A stretch of DNA of 64,000 nucleotides, taken from assembly GCF_012843675.1 (NCBI RefSeq), contig NZ_JABAFO010000005.1:62001-126000 (forward strand). Reading direction: 5' to 3'. Below are positions 56,765-64,000 of the stretch, in pieces. The notes below the pieces were generated by a model. The model did no database searches and was not told the origin of the DNA. It saw only the letters and a program-made list of their open reading frames with translations. Within the stretch, counting starts at the first letter, position 1, and the number at the start of each line of letters is the position of its first letter. Origin of the DNA: Lactobacillus sp. MRS-253-APC-2B (GTDB lineage Bacteria > Bacillota > Bacilli > Lactobacillales > Lactobacillaceae). A program made the position numbers and the translations under genes.

Positions 56765-58888
56765 TTATTCAGCTTTTGGTGCTTGATAGTCTTTGTTTTC
56801 GCTAATAACCAGTTTGCCATCCTGCATGGCGGCGCGCAGATGCTTAACGTCCAGGTGATCCAGATAGTAGTCGGTAACCTGGTCGCGAATCTGCTGTTCA
56901 ACGACCCGCCGTAATGGACGAGCCCCCATTGCCTCATCATAGCCTTGGTCGATCAAGAAGTTCTTGGCTTCCTCGCTGACCGCAACGTCCATGCCCTTCT
57001 TAGCCAGAGTCTTGTTGACGTCTTTAAGCATCAGGTCAACGATTTGCTTGAGATCCTCTTTCGTCAGGTGGTGGAATTCAACAATGGCGTTAAACCGATT
57101 GAGAAATTCAGGACGGAAGTATGGCTCCAGCCGCTTGGTCAGGCTCTCTTCTTTATCGTCAGCGGCTTTGATCATGGCATCACTGGAGTAGCCGGCATTG
57201 GAGGTGGCAATAATAATCGTGTTTTTAAAGTCGACCGTATTGCCTTGACCATCCGTCAGTCGACCGTCATCCAATACTTGCAAGAGCAGCGTGATGACTT
57301 GAGGATCGGCTTTTTCGATTTCATCAAGCAGCACGATTGAGTAAGGGTGACGACGAACCTTTTCTGTCAGCGTATTGCTGTTGTCATCGTAGCCAACGTA
57401 CCCAGCCGTAGTCCCAATCAGCTTGGAAACGGCCGTCCGATCAGAGTATTCGGACATGTCGAGTCGAATAATGTCGTCTTTGTTGCCGAACATATCCAAA
57501 GCCAATTGCTTAGCCAGTTCAGTCTTCCCGACCCCGGTTGGTCCAACGAACAGGAAGCTGCCGATTGGACGATTACCTTCGTCAAAGCCGGCCCGGTTCC
57601 GCCGAATTGCTCGTGCAACGGCGTCAACGGCCTCATCTTGACCAATAACCTTGCTCTTGAGACGACCAGCCAGGCCTTTGAGCCGTTCAATATCGCTGGC
57701 GCCCATCTTGGAAACCGGAATGCCAGTCAGCCGTTCAACTGAGTCAGCAACATCGCTTGGCGTTGCCGTAACTTTTTCAGAAGCCGAGTGATCTGCCAAT
57801 TCCTTTTTCAGATCAGCAATCTTGTCCTTGCAATGCTGAGCCTTTTGATAGTCTTCTTTTTCAGCAGCTTCGTTTTGTTCTTTTTCAACGCGCTTGATCT
57901 CGGCCTCGATCTCCTTGGCATCCTTAACAGGGTGCTTAGCTGCCAGGTGAGCAGCCGTCATGTCAACCAGGTCAATAGCCTTGTCTGGCAGGCTGCGCTG
58001 TGGAATATATTGAACTGAGTAGTCGATGGCAGCCTTTAAGACATTATCCGGCAGCGTGACGTTGTGGTGCTTTTCATACAGCCCCCGAATCCCCTGCAGA
58101 ATCTTAAACGTATCTTCCTTGCTTGGCGCATTGACGACAACTGGGTTGAACCGCCGTGACAGGGCGGCATCCTTCATGATGGTATTGCGGTACTCATCTT
58201 GTGTCGTAGCCCCGATAACCGTGATTTCACCACGTGACAGTGCTGGCTTCAAAATATCGGACATCCCTTTGGAGCCATTGCCATCACCAGAGCTGCCGGC
58301 CCCAATGATCTGGTGAATTTCATCGAAGAACAAGATGACGTTGCCAGCCTTCTTGACTTCATCGACCAGCTTTTGCATATTTTCTTCAAAGCTGCCTCGA
58401 TATTGGGTACCAGCTTCCAAACTGGAAATATCAATGCTGATAATCTGTTTGTTTTTAATTGCGGCTGGGACATCGCCGTTGACGATGGCTTGGGCCAAAC
58501 CTTCAACGACCGCCGTCTTACCAACCCCGGCATCACCAACCAAAACTGGATTGTTCTTGATTCGACGACTGAGGATTTCCGCGGTTTCTTGAATTTCTTT
58601 GTTACGACCAATGACTGGATCCAATTTACCAGCCTTGGCTTCTTCAGTTAAATTGCGCCCCAGCTTTGCCAGCATACCGCCCTTTTTAGGTGCCTTGGCA
58701 GCAGTCTGCTTGGCGCCAGTCTGTGGCAGCTTGCCGGTTTGACGATACTGAGCGTATTCTTCTGGGGTCACTTCACGTCCATTGATCAGGTAGCGGCGAT
58801 TTTCGGTATTAAAACCGTTTAGGCCGCCCATCATCTGGTTAAAAATGTCATTCATGTCATCGAATGGATCTACTGGAATTTGTGCCAT
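56765..58888 (-). CDS. clpL: Clp ATPase ClpL
   Basis: 707 aa HSP100 chaperone. The N-terminus ([24 protein letters not shown]) is short and lacks the double Clp-N repeat, the pattern of ClpL. Walker A motifs: [13 protein letters not shown] (about 117) and [13 protein letters not shown] (about 442). A small coiled middle region lies at about 325-370. ClpL helps refold proteins after heat and acid stress and lacks a ClpP-binding loop. A degenerate CtsR-like site lies upstream. Confidence 0.92.
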   Translation of the reverse strand: MAQIPVDPFDDMNDIFNQMMGGLNGFNTENRRYLINGREVTPEEYAQYRQTGKLPQTGAKQTAAKAPKKGGMLAKLGRNLTEEAKAGKLDPVIGRNKEIQETAEILSRRIKNNPVLVGDAGVGKTAVVEGLAQAIVNGDVPAAIKNKQIISIDISSLEAGTQYRGSFEENMQKLVDEVKKAGNVILFFDEIHQIIGAGSSGDGNGSKGMSDILKPALSRGEITVIGATTQDEYRNTIMKDAALSRRFNPVVVNAPSKEDTFKILQGIRGLYEKHHNVTLPDNVLKAAIDYSVQYIPQRSLPDKAIDLVDMTAAHLAAKHPVKDAKEIEAEIKRVEKEQNEAAEKEDYQKAQHCKDKIADLKKELADHSASEKVTATPSDVADSVERLTGIPVSKMGASDIERLKGLAGRLKSKVIGQDEAVDAVARAIRRNRAGFDEGNRPIGSFLFVGPTGVGKTELAKQLALDMFGNKDDIIRLDMSEYSDRTAVSKLIGTTAGYVGYDDNSNTLTEKVRRHPYSIVLLDEIEKADPQVITLLLQVLDDGRLTDGQGNTVDFKNTIIIATSNAGYSSDAMIKAADDKEESLTKRLEPYFRPEFLNRFNAIVEFHHLTKEDLKQIVDLMLKDVNKTLAKKGMDVAVSEEAKNFLIDQGYDEAMGARPLRRVVEQQIRDQVTDYYLDHLDVKHLRAAMQDGKLVISENKDYQAPKAE

Positions 58889-58993
58889 AAGCTATTCCCC
58901 CTATAATTTTATATTCAATTGTAGTTCGCTAAATCAGTGGTCAATAAAAGGCCCAATGCTATACACTCGACCTCCTACTGCTACACTATGCGA
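58889..58993. promoter_or_regulatory. clpL upstream region with a degenerate CtsR-like box
   Basis: GGTCAATAAAAGGCCCA (58939-58955) keeps both RG-TC half-site cores of the CtsR box but misses several As, and overlaps a TTGACC on the minus strand. The -10 box is unclear. Confidence 0.35.
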
Positions 58994-59221
58994 TTATCGT
59001 TCCAAGTAATGCTCTTCCAGCTCCTTTAGCACTTCCCACATCTTGCGGTGCTGTGCCCGAGCCAAAGCATCCAAGTCGCGCAGATTAAGCGGCGTGGCAC
59101 TGGTCTGCTCCTTGTTGAACGATTTGTGCAAGGTCGTGTAGCCGTAGCCGGATCGCTTGGACACTTGATAGATCGTCAAGTGATTCACGTCCAAATAATG
59201 CTTGATGTCGATTCGCACCAT
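58994..59221 (-). CDS. Small helix-turn-helix protein (XRE-like)
   Basis: 75 aa from the ATG at 59221, which has AAGGAAG upstream; the frame is open 22 codons further but without a site. LTIYQVSKRSGYGYTTLHKSFNKE (about 17-40) looks like an HTH of the Cro/XRE type. A charged C-terminal helix ends ELEEHYLER. An inverted repeat over its promoter suggests self-regulation. It lies 105 bases upstream of clpL on the same strand. Confidence 0.65.
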   Translation of the reverse strand: MVRIDIKHYLDVNHLTIYQVSKRSGYGYTTLHKSFNKEQTSATPLNLRDLDALARAQHRKMWEVLKELEEHYLER

Positions 59222-59245
59222 GCTCACTTCCTTTACGTTTTTTAT

Positions 59246-59285
59246 TATATCACGTCTGTGGTATAACACAAGTGTAAAATACCAC
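59246..59285. promoter_or_regulatory. Promoter and nested palindrome upstream of the HTH gene
   Basis: On the minus strand TATAAT (about 59249-59244) and CTTGTG 17 bases before it. GTGGTAT (59258-59264) and ATACCAC (59279-59285) flank an inner ACAC-AA-GTGT (59267-59276). The repeat covers the -35 region, the position of an auto-repressor site. Confidence 0.5.
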
Positions 59286-59656
59286 ATTTGTAAAACATTT
59301 TTAGTTAATTTATGAGATTTTTCCTTCCTTTATATTACCAATGATGAAAGCGTTATCCTTTAATATGAACCACCGCTTTTACAAACAAATCCACGCTGAT
59401 AATCTCTGTGAATAAAAAAATGGATAAAAAAATTTAACCATTTTCTCACTTTAGTCCTCATGTTCCCAAAATACCGCACCGCAAACGTTTATCGCAATTT
59501 TGACATCCTTTTTGTCCCTTGATTATCTTTTGCATAAAATATAAAAATATAAGGAATAGTTGACTTTTTATTCGTATTTCTGTATATTTAATAACAATTT
59601 ATAAATCAATTATAAATTAAGAGCAATCAGAAACAGAAATATCGGAGGAAGAACTT
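59286..59656 (+). promoter_or_regulatory. argG upstream region: promoter and cre-like sites
   Basis: TTGACT (59560-59565), 17 bases, TATATT (59583-59588) is a good promoter about 70 bases before argG. TGAAAGCGTTATCC (59345-59358) matches cre except for the last base, and a weaker CGCAAACGTTTATC lies near 59480. The stretch around the promoter is extremely AT-rich and could hold ArgR boxes, but I cannot define one. The rest shows no gene. Confidence 0.5.
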
Positions 59657-60910
59657 ATGAAACAAGAAAAGGAAAAAATCGTTTTAGCTTATTCTGGTGG
59701 TCTGGACACCTCAGTTGCCATTGCCTGGCTCAAGAACAAAGGCTATGACGTAATCGCATGCTGTATTGATGTAGGCGAAGGCAAGGACCTGGAAGCCATC
59801 AAGGCTAAAGGTACCCAGGTTGGTGCCTACGCATCCGTTGTGATCGATGCCAAAGAAGACTTTGCAGAAAACTTTGTCCTGCCTGCTCTGCAAAGCAATG
59901 CCATGTACGAACAAGAATATCCCCTGGTTTCTGCTCTTTCCCGACCTCTGATTGTTCAAAAGCTCGTTGCCGTTGCCAAAGAATATGGTGCCACTGCCAT
60001 TGCCCATGGCTGCACTGGAAAGGGCAACGATCAGGTTCGTTTTGAAGCCGGCATTCATGCCCTGGCTCCTGACATGAAGATTGAAGATCCCATTCGTGAC
60101 TGGCACTGGTCACGGGAAGAAGAAATTGATTATGCCAAGAAAAATGGCATTCCCGTTCCAATTACCATGGAAAGTCCTTACTCAATCGACGAAAACCTGT
60201 GGGGCCGTGCCAATGAATGTGGGATTCTTGAAGATCCATGGGCCAGCGCTCCTGAAGATGCCTACGATCGGACCAACCCAATTGAAGAAACGCCGGACAC
60301 GCCAGAAATCATGGAAATTCAGTTCGAACACGGCAAGCCGGTTGCCCTTAACGGTGAAGCCATGCCGCTGGCCGAACTGATCATGAAGCTCGATAAGATT
60401 GCCGGTACCCACGGAATTGGCCGAATCGATCATGTTGAAAATCGGCTGGTCGGCATCAAGTCGCGTGAAATCTACGAATGTCCAGCCGCCACGGTCCTCT
60501 TGAAGGCGCACAAGGATCTGGAAGATTTGACTCTGGAACGTGAGGCAGCCCACTTTAAGCCAGTCGTTGAACTAAAGATGGCCAACCTGATCTACAATGG
60601 TCTGTGGTACTCGCCATTGATGAAGGCCATTCAAGCATTCATTAAGGAAACACAAAAAGACGTTAACGGAACGGTCCGGGTCAAGCTGTTTAAAGGCAAC
60701 GTTGTCTGTGAAGGTCGGAAGTCGCCTAATTCCTTGTATGACAAGAACCTGGCTACCTACACCTCAGCCGATGAATTTGATCAGGAAGCTGCCGGCGGCT
60801 TCATCAAGCTCTGGGAACTGCCTGACAAGGTCTATGCTCAAGTTCAGGCCAATGCTGCCAAGAACCAATCTGAACCTAGAGTAAAGGAGGAAACCATCAG
60901 TGCCGATTAA
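59657..60910 (+). CDS. argG: Argininosuccinate synthase
   Basis: 417 aa. Joins citrulline and aspartate with ATP. The N-terminal P-loop [13 protein letters not shown] (about 10-22), [15 protein letters not shown] (about 115-129) and [12 protein letters not shown] (about 173-184) are conserved. GGAGGAAG upstream. Overlaps argH by 11 bases. Confidence 0.96.
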   Translation: MKQEKEKIVLAYSGGLDTSVAIAWLKNKGYDVIACCIDVGEGKDLEAIKAKGTQVGAYASVVIDAKEDFAENFVLPALQSNAMYEQEYPLVSALSRPLIVQKLVAVAKEYGATAIAHGCTGKGNDQVRFEAGIHALAPDMKIEDPIRDWHWSREEEIDYAKKNGIPVPITMESPYSIDENLWGRANECGILEDPWASAPEDAYDRTNPIEETPDTPEIMEIQFEHGKPVALNGEAMPLAELIMKLDKIAGTHGIGRIDHVENRLVGIKSREIYECPAATVLLKAHKDLEDLTLEREAAHFKPVVELKMANLIYNGLWYSPLMKAIQAFIKETQKDVNGTVRVKLFKGNVVCEGRKSPNSLYDKNLATYTSADEFDQEAAGGFIKLWELPDKVYAQVQANAAKNQSEPRVKEETISAD

Positions 60911-62282
60911 GCGGATGTGGGGTGGTCGGTTTGAAGAATCCGGTTCCGATCTGGTAAATAAGTTTGGAGCCTCGATCAAATTCGACCAGGAAATGGCCCA
61001 AGAAGACATTCAAGGATCATTGGCCCATGTCAAGATGCTTAAGGCAACCAAGATCCTTGATGCAGTGGATGCCGATGCAATTATCAAGGGACTGGAAGCA
61101 CTTGATGAAAAGCTGAAGCAGGGCCAGCTGTCCTTTAATATTGAAAATGAAGACATTCATATGAACATTGAGGCGCTCTTGACCGAAGAGATCGGTCCGG
61201 TTGCTGGCAAGCTGCATACTGGGCGAAGTCGAAACGACCAGGTTGCCACCGACTTGCATCTGTACGTCAAAGAACGACTACCGCAAGTCATCGGGGCCAT
61301 CAAGCAGCTGCAGCAGGTCTTAGTAGATAAGGCTAGTGCCAACGTTGAGACCATCATGCCTGGCTATACGCATATGCAGCATGCCCAGCCAATTTCTTAT
61401 GGTCACTATTTAATGGCTTATTTCCAGATGCTGCAGCGTGACGCTGAAAGATTTGAGTTCAACATGCAGCATACCGACGTCTCTCCGTTGGGCGCGGCGG
61501 CTTTGGCGGGAACGACCTTTCCGATCGACCGTCAATTGAGTGCGAAGTACCTCGGTTTCTCAGATATCTATCACAACTCATTGGACGCGGTATCAGATCG
61601 TGACTTTGTCTTGGAATTTCTCAGTAATGCCAGCATTTTGATGATGCACCTGTCGCGAATGTGTGAAGAGCTGATTTACTGGTGCAGCTACGAATTTGGC
61701 TATATCGAGCTTTCAGATGCCTATTCCACGGGCAGTTCAATCATGCCGCAAAAGAAAAATCCCGATACCGCTGAGCTGATTCGGGGTAAGACGGGTCGGA
61801 TCTATGGCGATCTGATGGGACTTTTGACGACGATGAAGGGCCTGCCGCTAGCATACAATAAAGATATGCAAGAAGATAAGGAAGGCGTTTTTGATGCCGT
61901 CAAGACAATCATCCCCAGCCTAAAGATCATGGCTGGCATGGTTGAAACGCTCAAGGTTAACCAAGATAAAATGGAGCATGCCGTTCATAACGACTTTTCC
62001 AACGCTACCGAGCTGGCCGACTATCTGGCAAGCAAGGGGATGCCATTCAGACAAGCGCATGAGATCGTGGGCGAGTTGGTCTTAAAGGGATTAAAGACTG
62101 GCAAGAATCTCAGCGATATCAGTTTGGATGAATACCAAAAGATCAGTCCGCTGATTGATGAAGACGTCTATCACGTGCTGCAGCCAAAAGTTGCCGTTCA
62201 GCGTCGGAACTCAGCTGGCGGAACCGGTTTTGCCCAGGTTAAGGCTCAAATTGAGGCTGCCAAAAAGTTATTAGAAGATTAA
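60900..62282 (+). CDS. argH: Argininosuccinate lyase
   Basis: 460 aa, GTG start with AGGAGG nine bases upstream inside the argG end. Splits argininosuccinate into arginine and fumarate. Signature [12 protein letters not shown] (about 280-291); catalytic segments [12 protein letters not shown] and [12 protein letters not shown]. With argG it turns citrulline back into arginine. No other arginine-biosynthesis genes are adjacent. Confidence 0.96.
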   Translation: MPIKRMWGGRFEESGSDLVNKFGASIKFDQEMAQEDIQGSLAHVKMLKATKILDAVDADAIIKGLEALDEKLKQGQLSFNIENEDIHMNIEALLTEEIGPVAGKLHTGRSRNDQVATDLHLYVKERLPQVIGAIKQLQQVLVDKASANVETIMPGYTHMQHAQPISYGHYLMAYFQMLQRDAERFEFNMQHTDVSPLGAAALAGTTFPIDRQLSAKYLGFSDIYHNSLDAVSDRDFVLEFLSNASILMMHLSRMCEELIYWCSYEFGYIELSDAYSTGSSIMPQKKNPDTAELIRGKTGRIYGDLMGLLTTMKGLPLAYNKDMQEDKEGVFDAVKTIIPSLKIMAGMVETLKVNQDKMEHAVHNDFSNATELADYLASKGMPFRQAHEIVGELVLKGLKTGKNLSDISLDEYQKISPLIDEDVYHVLQPKVAVQRRNSAGGTGFAQVKAQIEAAKKLLED

Positions 62283-62288
62283 AATTAA

Positions 62289-62330
62289 AATTCCAGTAAG
62301 GCTGGTTTATAACCTTACTGGAATTTTTTT
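62289..62330 (+). terminator. Terminator after argGH
   Basis: AATTCCAGTAAGG / CCTTACTGGAATT followed by Ts. Confidence 0.92.
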
Positions 62331-62410
62331 GTGTTATTTGATTAAATCAATGCGACACTAGCTGCTTTTAAGGTCTTAATGCGACATCAATCGCATCTTT
62401 GTTGATTGAT

Positions 62411-62439
62411 TTTAAATGCATAATACGATTCGATATAAT
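62411..62439 (+). promoter_or_regulatory. Promoter of the LTA-synthase-like gene
   Basis: TTTAAA (62411-62416), 17 bases, TATAAT (62434-62439). Two AATGCGACA direct repeats start at 62349 and 62378 just upstream; a TGCGA/TCGCA hairpin overlaps the second. Confidence 0.5.
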
Positions 62440-62476
62440 TATGTAGTTAATTTTGGAAACGTTAGGAAGAATAAAA

Positions 62477-64000
62477 TTGAAGCTTAAGAAGTTAACCATA
62501 AACTGGTTCAGCATGCTTTGGCTGACCGTCCTCTTGATTGTGACGGTCGCGGTCTGTACTACCGCTCGCCAAATGCTTTCCCATGCTGCTGGCCAGTCCT
62601 TTTTGTTTTTATGGATGATTAAAAATACCGCTGCTTTAAGCGTTGTGGTTTTGCCAATGATGCTGGGCGCAATTGAGTTAAGGATCTCTCATCGCCAAAC
62701 CACCGCAATCTTACTTGGGACTGTTGGGCTAATCTTATTTGGCATTGCCAATCATTTGAGTCAGCCGGCCATTTTGGAAAGCGTGCCTTCCGCTGAACGC
62801 TACGTCGTTCAAAATATTTTTGTAACCTGGCTGGCATATCTGGCATTGATGCTTTTTGACCCTTGGCTTAAAAAATGGCTGCATCGCTTCAAACTACCAT
62901 GGCGCCGCCGTTTTTTGATTATTTTGACGCTGACGCTCTGGCTGCTCAATCTTAATCACGCAGCCGGCGTTTTAGGTTTTGCTGGTGGCAACAGTTTTTT
63001 ATGGTTTATCTATTTATTTGCCTTGGGTGACTGGCTGAATAACGACCTGCCTTTACAAAAATCGATCCGAATCGGTTGGCTGCTGGCTTTTAATCTATTG
63101 ATTTTTTTGACGACGTGTCTGACGGCTTGGTTTAAGATCAATCAGCTGACATATAATCCGCATGATGGACTGGTCTTGACTACGCATTATCAAGTCGCCA
63201 TCAACGCCTTTCAAAACAACTATTTATTAATGGCTATTCTGATCGTTTTAACACTGGTCAAGCTGCTAAATTCACGCTCAGCAAGCGGCTTTTACGGTAT
63301 TTTAGGCGGCTTGATGCTGAATCTATTGGCTGTCCCCAAGCTGCTGGTGCCGTTTCTAAAGTATCAACCGGACTGGCATTTGATCGTCGCCATTTTGATT
63401 GTCTGGATAAGTACTTGGCTGCTGGCAATCTTGCTTAATCAATGGGCCACGCGCTTTGACTGGCGAATCAGGATCAATCTGACCACGATGCTAAATGGTT
63501 TGAAAATCGCCCTGTTCAGATACTGGCCACTGCTTTTAACCACCAGCATCATCTGGGGAATGACGATCTGGTCATTTGGCTATCTTTGGAACTGGCAGCT
63601 TAACATGGTGCAGTGGATCATCATGGATCACCATGCCATCGTCTGGGCCAACGTCTTGATTATGATGGCACTGGCTGGAATTTTAATGGCGCTTACCAAT
63701 CGCTGGTGGATCAGCAGTACTCTGACAATCATCATCTATAGCGGCTGGCTGATTGCCTCGATTCTTAAGATTCAAGCCCGTGAAGAACCGATTCTGCCAA
63801 CGGATTTGGCAACGATTACCGCTCCCAAAGAAATGCTGGGAATGGTCGATCCAACGATTCTGATTGCAGCTGGTGTTTTTGTCATCGTACTTTTAGGCTT
63901 TGCCATCGTTATCGAAATACGGCATGGTCAAAAGTGCCGCTTTAGGATTCAATGGCGTTATTTAATCGGTGCCCTTTCTCTTCTTTATCTAAGCGGCTTT
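62477..64000 (+). CDS. Lipoteichoic-acid synthase-family membrane protein, N-terminal part (cut by window edge)
   Basis: 508 codons open to the window end from a TTG start with AGGAAG seven bases upstream; the first in-frame ATG is 36 bases later and lacks a site. Nearly the whole segment is membrane helices (about 14). The stretch QAREEPILPTDLATI near residue 440 resembles the loop of LtaS-family enzymes, which carry a sulfatase-like catalytic domain further on. If so, an extra 10-helix module precedes the LtaS part. The catalytic domain itself is outside the window, so this is a tentative call. Confidence 0.5.
   Translation, partial: MKLKKLTINWFSMLWLTVLLIVTVAVCTTARQMLSHAAGQSFLFLWMIKNTAALSVVVLPMMLGAIELRISHRQTTAILLGTVGLILFGIANHLSQPAILESVPSAERYVVQNIFVTWLAYLALMLFDPWLKKWLHRFKLPWRRRFLIILTLTLWLLNLNHAAGVLGFAGGNSFLWFIYLFALGDWLNNDLPLQKSIRIGWLLAFNLLIFLTTCLTAWFKINQLTYNPHDGLVLTTHYQVAINAFQNNYLLMAILIVLTLVKLLNSRSASGFYGILGGLMLNLLAVPKLLVPFLKYQPDWHLIVAILIVWISTWLLAILLNQWATRFDWRIRINLTTMLNGLKIALFRYWPLLLTTSIIWGMTIWSFGYLWNWQLNMVQWIIMDHHAIVWANVLIMMALAGILMALTNRWWISSTLTIIIYSGWLIASILKIQAREEPILPTDLATITAPKEMLGMVDPTILIAAGVFVIVLLGFAIVIEIRHGQKCRFRIQWRYLIGALSLLYLSGF

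Noticed and set aside
62619-62846. Minus strand frame near the right edge
   Set aside because: Antisense to the open LtaS-like frame, with no supporting signals.

Overview
The window reads as ordinary chromosome from a heterofermentative lactobacillus, most likely of the Limosilactobacillus type (inference). The support is intermediate GC, AGGAGG ribosome sites, five T-box leaders, two PyrR attenuators, a dlt operon with dltX, ClpL, AddAB/RexB-type recombinase, and arginine-catabolism genes (arcB, arcC, arcT-like, ArcD-like antiporters, argGH). The soj-noc-rsmG block at the left edge and a near-perfect parS inside sbcC place the window close to the replication origin. I see no prophage, insertion sequence, CRISPR array, rRNA or tRNA.

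Layout. 1-1.8 kb: chromosome segregation and nucleoid occlusion (soj fragment, noc, rsmG). 2-4.8 kb: nucleoside hydrolase and NupC. 4.8-7.3 kb: ArcT-like aminotransferase and ArcD-like antiporter behind a promoter that sits inside an inverted repeat. 7.4-7.8 kb: a separate promoter-to-terminator unit with no convincing ORF, a candidate small RNA. 7.9-19.5 kb: amino-acid supply and charging, with a T-box permease, glnPQ, tyrS, trpS, a second antiporter, an MFS pump and serS. 19.5-23.7 kb: sbcCD, with parS in sbcC. 23.8-28.5 kb: dltXABCD behind a tandem 23-bp repeat, with dltD broken by one base. 28.6-30.4 kb: two coupled flavin reductases, one carrying a PAS domain and a repeated DxxTGAS flavinylation-like tail. 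30.6-37.7 kb: brnQ (Ile T-box), rlmD, two TagE-like glycosyltransferases and a small membrane protein. 37.8-43.5 kb: pyrR-D-F-E, purA and guaC. 43.7-46.9 kb: arcC, arcB and a divergent orphan GlnL-type response regulator. 47-54.5 kb: addBA. 55-59.2 kb: cls, a 44-aa membrane peptide, clpL and a small HTH gene. 59.6-62.3 kb: argGH. 62.5 kb to the end: start of an LTA-synthase-like gene.

How it fits together. Much of the region handles amino-acid and nucleotide supply. Uncharged-tRNA sensing controls tyrS, trpS, serS, brnQ and one permease. PyrR/UMP sensing controls the last pyrimidine steps. cre sites, one of them perfect and upstream of arcB, suggest carbon control of citrulline breakdown and of nucleoside use. 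argGH together with arcBC would let the cell interconvert citrulline, arginine and ornithine. Cell-envelope charge and lipid genes (dlt, cls, TagE-like, LtaS-like) are the other main theme.

Most unusual items: (i) a two-copy intergenic element downstream of rlmD and guaC with compensatory changes in two stems, which suggests a structured RNA family; (ii) the flavin reductase with three DxxTGAS motifs; (iii) the dltD frameshift that separates its catalytic Ser from its Asp/His; (iv) parS inside sbcC; (v) two candidate small RNA transcription units.
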